Part shown: positions 26,327-35,885 of the stretch, piece after piece
Layout: every line of letters begins with the position of its first letter
Numbering within the stretch: position 1 is the first letter of the stretch
Origin: Pseudomonas frederiksbergensis
Lineage (GTDB): Bacteria > Pseudomonadota > Gammaproteobacteria > Pseudomonadales > Pseudomonadaceae
Length of the DNA stretch: 64,000 nt
Assembly (NCBI RefSeq): GCF_017114915.1
Contig: NZ_JAAUOE010000011.1
Location: 78,058 to 142,057, forward strand
Reading direction: 5' to 3'
Made by a program: the position numbers and the translations under genes
The notes under the pieces: generated by a model
What the model was told of the DNA's origin: nothing
Seen by the model: the letters and a program-made list of their open reading frames with translations, nothing else
The model's database searches: none

Positions 26327-27298
26327 TTACTGCTGCAGGTCGATCGGTGCACTCGATACCATCGGTGCCGACGTACCCGGTACGGCGATTTCCACCGGCA
26401 GACCATCTTCAGCCGCGACCACGTCACGCACTACATCCCAGTTCATGCGCAAGTTGTTGGTGATGTCCTCACGCTTGAGCATCGCATTGATCACCGCGGT
26501 GTGCTTGTCGACCACCGAAGGGTTGCCCTTGTCGTCAAGTGGCGTGTGCGCTTCCAGATAAACCTTGCCGCCACTGAGGCCGAACTTGTACGGATCGTTG
26601 ATGATGCGCACCGACGTCCCTACCGGCACCATGCTGGCCATTTCCAGCACGTTGTTGTTGAACATGCGGAAGCAGCCGTGGCTGGTACGCATGCCGATGC
26701 CGAACTTCTTGTTCGAACCGTGGATCAGGTAGCCCGGCGTGCCCAGGGTGAATTTGAACGGCCCCAGCGGGTTGTCCGGGCCGGCCGGCACGACGTTCGG
26801 AAGCGGGTCGCCATCGGCGGCGTGTTCGGCCTTGATCGACGCTGGAGGCGTCCAGCTCGGATTAGGCGTCTTGGCAATGATGCTGGTGTGGGCAATCGGC
26901 GAGCCCCAGCCTTCACGACCGATACCCAGCGGGAAGGTGTACACCACGTTCCGGCCTTTCGGGAAATAATAGAGGCGGTATTCGGCCAGATTGATGACGA
27001 TGCCTTCACGGGGGCCCGGCGGCAGGATGAAGCGCGTCGGCAGCACAATTTCGGTGCCTGCGCCCGGCAGCCATGGATCGACGCCAGGGTTGGCCGCGAC
27101 CATCTCCGAATAACCCAGATCGTAGGCGGTGCCAAGGTCGGCGAAGGTGTCTTCGTACTTGGCCTTGATCACTTGCACCTGGCCGACGATGTCTTCACCA
27201 GGTGGTGGCAGGGGCAACTCCAATGCTGCTACCGGACCCGCGACACAGAGGGCGGCAAGAGTCAGGCAGCGGGTGACGGCGGGAAAGCGCGGCAACAT
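26327..27298 (-). CDS. L,D-transpeptidase (YkuD/ErfK family)
   Basis: A 323-residue periplasmic enzyme. It has a signal peptide ending near VAALELP, a LysM-like segment (TAYDLGYSEMVAANPGVDPWLPGAGTEIVLPT), then the YkuD domain with the catalytic YLIHGSN...TSHGCFRM motif (nucleophile Cys). These enzymes form 3-3 crosslinks or attach lipoproteins to peptidoglycan. Its place beside oprI makes an OprI-to-murein anchoring role plausible, as inference only. The start at 27298 has AAGGA at 8 nt; the frame is open upstream. Confidence 0.92.
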   Translation of the reverse strand: MLPRFPAVTRCLTLAALCVAGPVAALELPLPPPGEDIVGQVQVIKAKYEDTFADLGTAYDLGYSEMVAANPGVDPWLPGAGTEIVLPTRFILPPGPREGIVINLAEYRLYYFPKGRNVVYTFPLGIGREGWGSPIAHTSIIAKTPNPSWTPPASIKAEHAADGDPLPNVVPAGPDNPLGPFKFTLGTPGYLIHGSNKKFGIGMRTSHGCFRMFNNNVLEMASMVPVGTSVRIINDPYKFGLSGGKVYLEAHTPLDDKGNPSVVDKHTAVINAMLKREDITNNLRMNWDVVRDVVAAEDGLPVEIAVPGTSAPMVSSAPIDLQQ

Positions 27299-27408
27299 CC
27301 GGAAAATCCTTCGCATGATCGACAAGGCTATAAAAACCCGATTGTACACCGCCGCCCGTTATTTCGGGGAGATGCAAGACCTGTGGCAAGCCCCCTCGCC
27401 ACAAGGGA

Positions 27409-27702
27409 CTAGAGCTCGAACCGCAACTCGGGCCAGATCGGCGAGGTGCCGCGCTTTTGCGATTCCAGAATGGCCCGGCACAGTGAGCACAGGCGCTGGT
27501 CCTGGAACACGGTACGGTCAACGCTCGACCAGCGCGGCTGCGCCGGCAACAGGCTGCCGCACAAGGTTCGGTCCGCCGAGCCGCCCAGCTCCAGCTGACG
27601 GGTCACCAAATGCACCCGCACTTCCTGACAGGCGAACAGATCCAGCTGTTCGTCAGGCTCGATCAGTTGGTAGGCAAAAAGGGACCAGGCAGGACGCGGC
27701 AT
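27409..27702 (-). CDS. Hypothetical protein with a late Cys-x-x-Cys
   Basis: A 97-residue protein I cannot name. It contains RLCSLCRAILESQKRG near the C-terminus, which may bind metal or be redox-active, and an earlier Cys in LFACQEVRVHLVTRQLELGG. The start at 27702 has GGAG at 6 nt. It lies upstream of the transpeptidase gene and 57 bp downstream of tesA, all in the same direction. Confidence 0.65.
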   Translation of the reverse strand: MPRPAWSLFAYQLIEPDEQLDLFACQEVRVHLVTRQLELGGSADRTLCGSLLPAQPRWSSVDRTVFQDQRLCSLCRAILESQKRGTSPIWPELRFEL

Positions 27703-27759
27703 CGGGGGCTCCAAATCGGGGGCGCCACATTAGCCGAAAGCCTGCCGCTAGAAAAGGTC

Positions 27760-28365
27760 TCATAACAGCGGTTTTAGTGCAGGCCAGACATTTTCCAGCA
27801 ACTTGCCCTGCGCGCCCGCCGCCGGGTGCAGGCCATCGGATTGCATCAAGTCCGGATGACCGCCCACGCCGTCGAGAAAAAACGGCACCAGGGGGATCTT
27901 TTTCTCGTCGGCCACCTTGATGAAAACCTCGGCGAACGCCTGGGTGTAACGCACACCATAATTGGGTGGCAACTGCATGCCCAGCAACAGCACCTTGGCG
28001 CCGCTGACGCGGGAGCTGTCGATCATCGACGCAAGATTTTGTTGCAATTGTATTGGCGGCATTCCGCGCAAGCCGTCATTGCCTCCCAACTCGAGAATGA
28101 CGAGCTCGGGCTTATGCTCTGCAAGCAGCGCCGGCAGGCGCGCCCGGCCTCCGGCACTGGTGTCGCCACTGATGGACGCATTGACCACTTTATCGTCGAA
28201 ACCTTCGCGCTTGAGCCGTTGCTCGAGCAATGACACCCACCCCACCCGGGTATCCAGGCCGAAACCGGCGCTGATACTATCGCCAACGATCAGGACTGTA
28301 CCCGCCGCTGCGTTCTGGGCCATGCACATCAAGGCCAAGCCAGCACTCAAAAACCACACACGCAT
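27760..28365 (-). CDS. tesA: Periplasmic arylesterase/lysophospholipase/thioesterase TesA
   Basis: A 201-residue SGNH (GDSL) hydrolase with a signal peptide ending near NAAAG. The catalytic Ser is S30 in VGDSISAGFG; block II Gly and block III GGNDGLRG follow, and Asp/His are in DGLHP. TesA hydrolyses acyl-CoA, lysophospholipids and aryl esters. It starts only 10 bp from the divergent ABC gene, the same pairing as in E. coli tesA/ybbA. Confidence 0.95.
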   Translation of the reverse strand: MRVWFLSAGLALMCMAQNAAAGTVLIVGDSISAGFGLDTRVGWVSLLEQRLKREGFDDKVVNASISGDTSAGGRARLPALLAEHKPELVILELGGNDGLRGMPPIQLQQNLASMIDSSRVSGAKVLLLGMQLPPNYGVRYTQAFAEVFIKVADEKKIPLVPFFLDGVGGHPDLMQSDGLHPAAGAQGKLLENVWPALKPLL

Positions 28366-28375
28366 CGGATTCTCC

Positions 28376-29059
28376 ATGGGCGCAAGCATTCTCACCGCGA
28401 AGAACCTTAGCAAAGTGGTTCCCAGCGCGGAAGGTGAACTGACCATCCTGCACGAACTCAGCCTGGAACTGAACAAGGGCGACAGCCTGGCCATCGTTGG
28501 TGCCTCCGGTTCCGGCAAATCCACCCTCCTGGGCCTGCTCGCCGGCCTTGATCTGCCGAGCAGCGGCGAAGTCACGCTCGCCGGTCAAGACCTGAGCAAT
28601 CTCGACGAAGACCAGCGCGCCCGCATCCGCGCCGAACACGTGGGATTTGTCTTTCAATCATTCCAGCTACTCGACAGTCTCAACGCTCTGGAAAACGTCA
28701 TGCTGCCGCTGGAGCTCGATGGCCGCAAAGACGCTCGCGACCGTGCCACCGAATTGCTGCAACGGGTCGGCCTGGGCCAACGTCTGACCCACTCACCACG
28801 GCAACTCTCCGGTGGCGAACAGCAGCGCGTGGCGATTGCCCGTGCATTTGCCGCCGAACCCGACGTGCTGTTCGCCGATGAACCCACCGGCAACCTCGAC
28901 AGCCATACCGGCGAGCGCATCAGCGATCTGCTGTTCGAACTCAACAAGGAAAGCGGCACGACCCTGGTGCTGGTGACCCACGACGAACGCCTGGCACATC
29001 GCTGCCGGCGCCTGATTCGCCTTGAAGCCGGCCTGCTGGTCGCCCCTCTGGAGCCTTGA
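28376..29059 (+). CDS. ABC transporter ATP-binding protein (YbbA/LolD-like)
   Basis: A 227-residue ATPase. Walker [10 protein letters not shown], the signature [14 protein letters not shown], Walker [15 protein letters not shown] and the H-loop TLVLVTHDE are intact. It partners with the FtsX-like permease whose start codon overlaps its stop (TGATG). Such YbbA-YbbP systems belong to the MacB-type mechanotransmission group rather than to true transporters; the physiological role is unclear. Confidence 0.93.
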   Translation: MGASILTAKNLSKVVPSAEGELTILHELSLELNKGDSLAIVGASGSGKSTLLGLLAGLDLPSSGEVTLAGQDLSNLDEDQRARIRAEHVGFVFQSFQLLDSLNALENVMLPLELDGRKDARDRATELLQRVGLGQRLTHSPRQLSGGEQQRVAIARAFAAEPDVLFADEPTGNLDSHTGERISDLLFELNKESGTTLVLVTHDERLAHRCRRLIRLEAGLLVAPLEP

Positions 29060-31563
29060 TGGCACGCCTGCCGCTGTTGCGCCTATTCAGCCTCGCCATC
29101 CGTCAACTGCTGCGTGATGCCCGCGCCGGTGAGTTGCGCGTGTTGTTCTTCGCCTTGCTGGTGGCCGTGGCGTCGAGTACCGCCATCGGTTACTTCGGTG
29201 CCCGCCTGAACGGCGCCATGCTGCTGCGCGCCACCGAGTTTCTCGGCGCCGACCTGTTGCTCGAAGGCAGCTCGCCCGCACGGGCGGAACAGATCAAGAG
29301 TGGCACCGAACTGGGCCTTGAACACGCTCAGGTGGTGGAGTTTTCCAGTGTCATCGCCACCGACAACGGCATTCAGCTGTCCAGCATCAAAGCCGCCGAT
29401 GACGTCTACCCGTTGCGTGGCGAGCTGAAAAGCGCTCCCGCGCCGTTCGCGCCCGAAGAGCCCGGCGGCGGCCCGAAACCCGGCGAAGCCTGGGTCGAAG
29501 CGCGACTGCTGACCGCACTGGACCTGAAGATCGGCGACAGCATCGATGTCGGCATGAAAACCCTGACACTGGCGCGGGTGCTGACCTACGAACCGGATCG
29601 CGCCGGTAACTTCTACAGCCTGACGCCACGGGTGCTGATCAACCTCAGCGACCTTGAGGCAACCGGCGTGGTGCAACCCGGCAGCCGGGTCAGTTACCGC
29701 GAACTCTGGCGCGGCAACACCCAGGCGCTGGAAACCTATCGTCAATTGATCAAGCCGGGCCTGGCCGCCAACCAACGCATCCAGGATGCCCGCGACGGCA
29801 ACCGGCAGATTGGCGGCGCGCTGGGCAAGGCCGAACGTTACTTGAACATGGCCAGTCTGGTGGCGGTGTTGCTGTCCGGCGTGGCGGTGGCGCTGTCGGC
29901 GACACGCTTCGCCACCCGCCGATTCGATGCCAGCGCGCTGCTGCGCTGCCTGGGTCTGTCCCGCCGGGAAACCATGGTGCTGTTCAGTCTGCAACTGACC
30001 GTACTCGGATTGCTCGCCAGCATCAGCGGCGCCCTGCTCGGCTGGCTGGCACAGCTCGGGCTGTTTGCACTGCTGCGGGATTTGCTGCCGACCGATGTTC
30101 CTCCGGGCGGACTGTTGCCTGCCATCGCCGGGATCGGCACCGGGCTGGTCGCGCTGGCCGGGTTCGCTCTACCGCCATTGGCCGCCTTGGGTCGCGTGCC
30201 GCCGCTGCGGGTGTTGCGTCGCGACATGCTGCCGATTCCGTCCAGCACCTGGATGGTCTATGGCGCGGCGCTGGGCGCCCTCGGCCTGATCATGTGGCGC
30301 CTGAGCCTGGACCTGCTGTTGACCTTCGCCCTGCTCGGCGGCGGTGTGATCGCGGCGCTGGTGCTTGGCGGTTTACTGTTGCTGCTGCTCAAGAGCCTGC
30401 GCCAGATGCTGGCGCGCGCCTCATTGCCATGGCGCCTGGGGTTGGGCCAACTGCTGCGCCATCCACTGGCGGCAGCGGGTCAGTCGCTGGCTTTCGGTTT
30501 GATTTTGCTGTCCATGGCGTTGATCGCTTTGCTGCGCGGCGAGTTGCTCGACACCTGGCAAAACCAGTTGCCGAAAAATGCCCCGAACTATTTCGCCCTT
30601 AACATCCTGCCGGCGGACAAACAGGCCTTTGCCGACCGACTGATGGAGTTGTCGGCCCAATCGGCGCCGTTGTACCCGGTGGTGCCGGGGCGGCTGATCA
30701 GCATCAATGGCGAACCGGTGCAAGACATCGTCAGCAAGGATTCGGCCGGTGATCGAGCCATTCAACGCGACCTGAGCCTGACCTGGGCGGCAGACCTGCC
30801 GGCGGGCAACAAGCTCACCGCCGGCAACTGGTGGGATCAGCAACCTGCGGATGAAATACCGGGTGTTTCGGTGGAAGGTAAGGTCGCCGAAAGCCTCAAA
30901 CTCAAGCTCGGCGATCACATGGTGTTTAGCGTCGGCGGGGTCAATCGGGAGGCAAAAGTCACCAGCCTGCGGGAAATCAACTGGGACAACTTCCAGCCGA
31001 ACTTCTTCATGATCTTCCAGCCCGGCACCTTGAAGGACTTGCCGGCGACCTACCTGACCAGCTTCTATCTGGCGGCCGGTCACGATCAGCAGATTGTCGA
31101 CCTGTCCCGCAGCTTTCCGGCCGTGACCATTCTTCAAGTCGAAGCCTTGCTGGAGCAGCTGCGCAGCATCCTCGCGCAGGTCACCCTGGCGGTGGAGTAC
31201 GTGCTGTTGTTTGTATTGGCGGCGGGGATGGCGGTGTTGTTCTCCGGCTTGCAGGCAACCCTCGATGAACGCATTCGCCAAGGCGCGTTGCTGCGAGCGC
31301 TGGGCGCCGAGCGGCAGTTACTGGTCAGGGCCCGGCGTATCGAGTTCGGTTTGCTCGGCGCGGTCAGTGGGTTGTTGGCGGCGCTGGGCTCGGAATTGGT
31401 GAGCCTGGTGCTCTACCGCTATGCCTTCGACCTGCCCTGGCATCCGCATCCGTGGTTGCTGGTGTTGCCGCTGATCGGCGCCGTACTGATCGGCGGTGCC
31501 GGTGTATTCGGCACGCGCCGCGCCTTGAATGCCAGCCCGCTGACAGTCTTGCGCGAGGGTTGA
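29059..31563 (+). CDS. FtsX-like ABC permease (YbbP)
   Basis: An 834-residue inner-membrane protein of the ten-helix YbbP type: one helix near the N-terminus, a large periplasmic domain (about residues 45-250), central helices from [16 protein letters not shown] on, a second periplasmic domain, and three C-terminal helices with [23 protein letters not shown]. It is translationally coupled to the ATPase (1-bp overlap). Location next to tesA suggests a lipid or envelope role. Confidence 0.93.
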   Translation: MARLPLLRLFSLAIRQLLRDARAGELRVLFFALLVAVASSTAIGYFGARLNGAMLLRATEFLGADLLLEGSSPARAEQIKSGTELGLEHAQVVEFSSVIATDNGIQLSSIKAADDVYPLRGELKSAPAPFAPEEPGGGPKPGEAWVEARLLTALDLKIGDSIDVGMKTLTLARVLTYEPDRAGNFYSLTPRVLINLSDLEATGVVQPGSRVSYRELWRGNTQALETYRQLIKPGLAANQRIQDARDGNRQIGGALGKAERYLNMASLVAVLLSGVAVALSATRFATRRFDASALLRCLGLSRRETMVLFSLQLTVLGLLASISGALLGWLAQLGLFALLRDLLPTDVPPGGLLPAIAGIGTGLVALAGFALPPLAALGRVPPLRVLRRDMLPIPSSTWMVYGAALGALGLIMWRLSLDLLLTFALLGGGVIAALVLGGLLLLLLKSLRQMLARASLPWRLGLGQLLRHPLAAAGQSLAFGLILLSMALIALLRGELLDTWQNQLPKNAPNYFALNILPADKQAFADRLMELSAQSAPLYPVVPGRLISINGEPVQDIVSKDSAGDRAIQRDLSLTWAADLPAGNKLTAGNWWDQQPADEIPGVSVEGKVAESLKLKLGDHMVFSVGGVNREAKVTSLREINWDNFQPNFFMIFQPGTLKDLPATYLTSFYLAAGHDQQIVDLSRSFPAVTILQVEALLEQLRSILAQVTLAVEYVLLFVLAAGMAVLFSGLQATLDERIRQGALLRALGAERQLLVRARRIEFGLLGAVSGLLAALGSELVSLVLYRYAFDLPWHPHPWLLVLPLIGAVLIGGAGVFGTRRALNASPLTVLREG

Positions 31564-31612
31564 TAAACTCAAGCAATCTGATTTATCAAGAACTCAATCA
31601 CAAGAAGTCGCC

Positions 31613-32110
31613 ATGAGCCGTTATCGCCCTCCCCGCACCGCCGGCACCGCGCTGATCACCCCCGAAGGTGAAGCGCGGATGCGCGCAGAATTTCATGAGC
31701 TCTGGCATGTGCGCCGACCACAAGTGACGCAATCGGTCAGTGAGGCGGCGGCCCAGGGCGATCGCTCGGAAAACGCCGAATACACCTACGGTAAAAAGAT
31801 GCTGCGCGAGATCGACAGTCGCGTGCGCTTTCTCACCAAACGCCTGGAAGCGCTCAAGGTCGTCAGCGAAAAACCCAGCGATCCGAACAAGGTTTATTTT
31901 GGCGCGTGGGTCACGATTGAAGATGAAGACGGCAAAGAGTCGCGCTATCGCATTGTCGGGCCAGATGAGCTGGATCTGAAACTAGGCCTGATCAGCATCG
32001 ACTCACCGTTGGCGCGCGCCTTGATCGGCAAGGCACTGGACGCCGAAGTGCGGGTGCAGACGCCGACTGGCGAACAATGCGTGTATATCGTGGCGATCGA
32101 CTATCTTTAA
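31613..32110 (+). CDS. greB: Transcript cleavage factor GreB
   Basis: A 165-residue Gre factor that rescues arrested RNA polymerase by stimulating transcript cleavage. The acidic tip [19 protein letters not shown] is intact, the basic N-terminal hairpin patch ([12 protein letters not shown]) is GreB-like, and the FKBP-like C-terminal domain ends in [15 protein letters not shown]. The start follows AAGAAGTCGCC. It sits 49 bp after the permease gene. Confidence 0.95.
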   Translation: MSRYRPPRTAGTALITPEGEARMRAEFHELWHVRRPQVTQSVSEAAAQGDRSENAEYTYGKKMLREIDSRVRFLTKRLEALKVVSEKPSDPNKVYFGAWVTIEDEDGKESRYRIVGPDELDLKLGLISIDSPLARALIGKALDAEVRVQTPTGEQCVYIVAIDYL

Positions 32111-32128
32111 GGCACGGCGCTCTGAGCC

Positions 32129-32437
32129 TCAGCAGCGGGCAATCAGCCCTTGGCGCGCGACGCGGGTCAGTTGCTTGATCATTTCAGGGGCGTCCTCGGC
32201 GCTGGGCGCCTGAATCACCGCCAGATCGAAACTGTCGTTGGCAAACCGTGCCAGTGACTCGCCGTCTTCGACAAACTGGATCAGGAAAGCGGCCGGACCA
32301 CCACTGCGACGTGGCCAGCCATCGAGGTAACGCAACAGCGTCGGCTGATGTTTACCGCCAAGCAGGATTTTTGGATTGCGCTGGGTGAGATGTGCCGTGA
32401 TCGGTGCAGGGCGTACAACGGGGTTCAATGCATTCAT
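32129..32437 (-). CDS. Hypothetical protein, possibly methyltransferase-like fragment family
   Basis: A 102-residue protein. The C-terminal half (GESLARFANDSFDLAVIQAPSAEDAPEMIKQLTRVARQGLI) recalls the acidic-loop and late strands of a Rossmann methyltransferase, but there is no SAM-binding GxGxG. The N-terminal part does not recall anything. The start at 32437 is weakly supported. Confidence 0.6.
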   Translation of the reverse strand: MNALNPVVRPAPITAHLTQRNPKILLGGKHQPTLLRYLDGWPRRSGGPAAFLIQFVEDGESLARFANDSFDLAVIQAPSAEDAPEMIKQLTRVARQGLIARC

Positions 32438-32640
32438 TGTGTCGTGTCTCTGCCTCAAAAGTCTGCATGGCAGGTGAGAGGCAACACCGAACCAGCGCTT
32501 TAGCGGTATTTCGAAGCCTGTTTCAAGCTTCTATCGGCAACTGAATGAGTCACCTGGCGCCCCGCAAGTAGCTGTTTAAATCGGCGCATGGGCAGCATCC
32601 TAGAGAAGCTGACCGGACAGTGTCAAGAATCACCAGCAAC

Positions 32641-32685
32641 AAAAAAAGGCCCGCACAGTGCATCACACTGTGCGGGCCTTTTCGT
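32641..32685. terminator. Terminator downstream of the DoxX gene
   Basis: AAAAAAAGGCCCGCACAGTG / CACTGTGCGGGCCTTTTCGTT, a 13-bp or longer stem with A- and T-rich flanks; it stops the leftward doxX transcript and could act on both strands. Confidence 0.85.
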
Positions 32686-32698
32686 TGAGCCAGAGCGG

Positions 32699-33133
32699 TC
32701 AGTCGGCGATGGCGCGGTCTACCGAGAGCTTGCCTGCACCTTCGATCAGCACCGCGAGGCTGCCGCCAAGCAAAGCCAGGGCGAATTCATAACCATTGTT
32801 GGCCATGAACAGACCGTTGCTGATGTGCACCGAGAAAATAGCCACCAGCGAAAGGAAGGTCAGCCCCAGCGCCGCCGGGCGTGCCAGCAGGCCGATGATC
32901 AGCGCCAGACCGCCGAAGAACTCGGTACCACCGGCCAGGATCGCCATCAGGTGACCGGGTGCCAGGCCGATGCTTTCCATGTACTGCGCGGTGCCGGCAA
33001 TGCCGTAGCCACCGAATGCCCCGAAGAGTTTCTGTGCGCCATGAGCTGCGAAGATGATGCCGACGAAAATCCGCAGAATTGTCAGACCGTAGCCTGCGCG
33101 GGTGGACAGTACCTTGTTGATCAGTGTGCTCAT
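32699..33133 (-). CDS. DoxX family membrane protein
   Basis: A 144-residue protein with four predicted membrane helices and the DoxX opening motif LTILRIFVGIIFAAHGAQKLFG. DoxX proteins have been tied to thiol and redox homeostasis in other bacteria; in Pseudomonas the role is unknown. AT-rich promoter region lies upstream. Confidence 0.9.
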   Translation of the reverse strand: MSTLINKVLSTRAGYGLTILRIFVGIIFAAHGAQKLFGAFGGYGIAGTAQYMESIGLAPGHLMAILAGGTEFFGGLALIIGLLARPAALGLTFLSLVAIFSVHISNGLFMANNGYEFALALLGGSLAVLIEGAGKLSVDRAIAD

Positions 33134-33236
33134 GTTGTGTCATCCATTGTGAGTGTGTGTTGGTTGGCCGCTATATTAATCAATAAAACATATACTAAAA
33201 GCGCAAAAAATCCGCCATAACTATCAGTTTAGTCGA

Positions 33237-34658
33237 TCATTTCCATGTAGCCACTTTCGGTCCCTGAGGCTCCAACGACTCCCGTTCCCGATCGAATGCC
33301 AAGTAATACTTGTTCACGCTATTAACATAGCTGACAGCGCCCATCCCCACCTGCTCCATGGCAATGCGCTCGACCTGGAAAAACCACTGATCAGGATTCA
33401 GGCCCCGCCGCCGAGCCTCGGCGCGCATGCCCTGGACCCGTTCCGGTCCCATGTTGTAGGCCGCCAGCACGAACGCCATGCGCTCGCGTTCGTTGAATTT
33501 TGGACTGGCAAAGAACTTGCGGCGAATCATCGCCAGGTACTTGGCGCCGGCCTGCACATTGGCATCGAGATTTTGAATGTTACTGACCCCGACCCGTTGG
33601 GCGGCGGACGGGGTGATTTGCATCAGGCCGGTAGGGCCGCTGCCGCTTTTGGCGTCGGGTTGCAGTGCCGACTCCTTGAAGGCCAGCGCCGCCAGGTTCA
33701 GCCAATCCATGCCCTGAGCGTCGGCGTGCTTTTGCAGCACCGGTCGAAGTTTTTCCAGGCGCTGCCGATCGGCTTTGGCCAAAGGGTAGTGCACTTGATA
33801 CAAGCGCCGATAAATCCGCAGGAACGCCGCATCCTGATCCGATGGCTTCTTGTAGGTCGTCAGGAAGCGATCGATGCTCGCCCGCAGCATCGAGGCGTCC
33901 CGGCGCACGAACCAGTATTCCTCGCCCGGCTCGCTGATCAGGACCTGTCGATCGAAGCGCAACTTGGGCAGGATCTTGCCCCAGCGCTCGGCGATCGGTT
34001 GCTCGACGATGGTCAGATGAAAGATCCCGCCCTGGACCATTTCCAGCACGTCCTCGACGGCCAGGCTTGGATCGACCCACTCGATTTTCACCGGGGGCAA
34101 TTTGAGCAGTGCGAGCTTCTGGTTGATCTGACTGACCGCATCCCCGGCAGCACTGCCGGTGGGCAGCGCGAGGGTTTTGCCCGAGAGTTGTTCGAGGCGG
34201 GTGTAACGTCGTTCGCCTTTGATCCCCACCAGCAGCAACGGCACATTGCTGGTAATCGGTTCACTGGTGCTGACTGCGTGGCCCGATTGCGGGTCGAGCA
34301 ATTCCCCCGGCGCGACCATATCCCCCTCCCCGCGCTGCAACGCACCGAGCAGTTGATCCTTGGCTTTGGGAATGATCTTGAGGGTGATTTCCTGGCCGTC
34401 GCGGGCATGGCCATTAAGGTATTGCTCGAAAGCCCGCAGGCGGTGGTACTCGACGCCGATGGCCTGGCCCTGGACTTCGCCGGAGCTATTGCGGCTCTGG
34501 TTGACCAGCACTCGCAGCACACGACTGTTGCGAATCTCCGCCAGGTCGCGGACCTTGGCCGCCGGCACGGTTTGCAACGGCCCGGCCAGACGCGCAACCG
34601 CCGGCATTGGCAGCAGCAACGAACAACACAGCATTAACAAAACCGAGGGACGTGTCAT
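33237..34658 (-). CDS. Membrane-bound lytic murein transglycosylase, MltF-like
   Basis: A 473-residue two-domain protein. After a signal peptide (LLMLCCSLLLPMPAVA) comes an amino-acid-binding-protein-like domain (about residues 50-290), then a lysozyme-like SLT domain with catalytic Glu in LAFKESALQPDAKSGSGPTGLMQITP and AAYNMGPERV. It cleaves peptidoglycan glycan strands; the N-domain may sense muropeptides, as in MltF. It resembles the second MltF paralogue of pseudomonads (MltF2), an assignment from memory. Start at 34658 is set by GGAG at 5 nt. Confidence 0.88.
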   Translation of the reverse strand: MTRPSVLLMLCCSLLLPMPAVARLAGPLQTVPAAKVRDLAEIRNSRVLRVLVNQSRNSSGEVQGQAIGVEYHRLRAFEQYLNGHARDGQEITLKIIPKAKDQLLGALQRGEGDMVAPGELLDPQSGHAVSTSEPITSNVPLLLVGIKGERRYTRLEQLSGKTLALPTGSAAGDAVSQINQKLALLKLPPVKIEWVDPSLAVEDVLEMVQGGIFHLTIVEQPIAERWGKILPKLRFDRQVLISEPGEEYWFVRRDASMLRASIDRFLTTYKKPSDQDAAFLRIYRRLYQVHYPLAKADRQRLEKLRPVLQKHADAQGMDWLNLAALAFKESALQPDAKSGSGPTGLMQITPSAAQRVGVSNIQNLDANVQAGAKYLAMIRRKFFASPKFNERERMAFVLAAYNMGPERVQGMRAEARRRGLNPDQWFFQVERIAMEQVGMGAVSYVNSVNKYYLAFDRERESLEPQGPKVATWK

Positions 34659-34894
34659 CCACTCTCCGGAAAGAATACTGGCCAACCTCATGGGTGATTT
34701 CATGGGATCGGGCGACAGAAACAGAGCGCCTGAAGCGCTGGCAAAGTGCGAGAGAGTGGCACAGTGATAGCAAACCTGCCAACGCGACCTGTCTCGCGGC
34801 CTCAACAGACAGCTTTAACTCGTTGTAGTTCTTGGCTTTTCTTATATATCTACAGCTCTGATATGCTTTCCGGCCTTGAGTCCGAGGTAGCACC

Positions 34895-35701
34895 ATGCAA
34901 CTCATCGATATCGGCGTCAACCTGACCAACCCCAGTTTCGCCGACAAACACCAGGCTGTACTCGACCGTGCCTATGCTGCCGGGGTCTGCCAACTGGTGC
35001 TCACCGGGACCAGCGTCGAGGGCAGCGAACAGGCACTGAAGCTGTGCCGGCAACTGGACGAAAGCGCTCAGCGGCTGTTCGCCACAGCCGGCATCCACCC
35101 GCATTCGGCCAGCGACTGGAACGCCGACAGCGCTCAGCGTCTGCGCAGTTTGCTCAAGGAGCCGAACGTGGTGGCCGTGGGTGAATGCGGTCTCGATTTC
35201 AATCGTGATTTCTCGCCCCGCCCACAGCAGGAAAAAGTCCTCGAAGAACATCTGGCAATGGCGGTCGAGCTGCAACTGCCGGTGTTCCTGCATGAGCGCG
35301 ATGCCAGCCAACGATTGCTGGAGATCCTGCGCGATTACCGCGACCAGGTGCCGGCCGCCGTGGTGCACTGCTTCACCGGTGAAAAAAAGGCGCTGTTCAG
35401 CTACCTCGATCTGGATTTGCACATCGGCATCACGGGCTGGATCTGCGACGAGCGCCGGGGTACGCACCTGCATCCGTTGGTCAAGGAGATCAAACGCGGG
35501 CGGTTGATGCTGGAGAGCGATGCGCCGTATCTGCTGCCGCGCAGTTTGCGTCCCAAGCCGAAGAACGGTCGCAACGAGCCGGCGTACCTGACCGAAGTGT
35601 TGCGTGAAGTGGCGTTGCATCGTGGGGAAAGCCAGGAAGACCTGGCCGCCCACAGTACCGCCAGCGCACGGGCGTTTTTCGGGTTGCCTGCGTTAGCGTG
35701 A
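34895..35701 (+). CDS. tatD: TatD family DNase
   Basis: A 268-residue TIM-barrel metal-dependent hydrolase with 3'-5' exonuclease activity in E. coli, where it helps repair peroxide-damaged DNA. Metal and catalytic residues: the DIGVNL start, [31 protein letters not shown] and [11 protein letters not shown]. The DIGVNL form and HPHSASDW match true TatD rather than YcfH or YjjV. Strong GAGG ribosome site. A terminator-like REP palindrome follows. Confidence 0.92.
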   Translation: MQLIDIGVNLTNPSFADKHQAVLDRAYAAGVCQLVLTGTSVEGSEQALKLCRQLDESAQRLFATAGIHPHSASDWNADSAQRLRSLLKEPNVVAVGECGLDFNRDFSPRPQQEKVLEEHLAMAVELQLPVFLHERDASQRLLEILRDYRDQVPAAVVHCFTGEKKALFSYLDLDLHIGITGWICDERRGTHLHPLVKEIKRGRLMLESDAPYLLPRSLRPKPKNGRNEPAYLTEVLREVALHRGESQEDLAAHSTASARAFFGLPALA

Positions 35702-35710
35702 CGCCTGAAC

Positions 35711-35781
35711 AGATCGCAGCCTTCGGCAGCTCCATCTACATCTATGGGTCGCATTCCACTGGAGCTGCTGCGATCTTTTTC
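35711..35781 (+). terminator. REP-like palindrome acting as tatD terminator
   Basis: AGATCGCAG and GCAGCTCC on the left pair with GGAGCTGC and CTGCGATCT on the right, followed by TTTTT. The long interrupted stem and T-run serve as terminator; its AGATCGCAGC core belongs to another common pseudomonad intergenic repeat. Confidence 0.65.
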
Positions 35782-35885
35782 ATACAGCACGGAATCTGTT
35801 GACCCACATCAAATTCAGTCTCCCTGAGTAGCGGCACAATACTGGCACCTTGCCAAAACTGTTTCCGCTATCAGAGAAGACCTCC

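Noticed and set aside
34659..34805. 49-codon N-terminal extension of the MltF-like gene
   Set aside because: It would bury the signal peptide, and GGAG marks the ATG at 34658.
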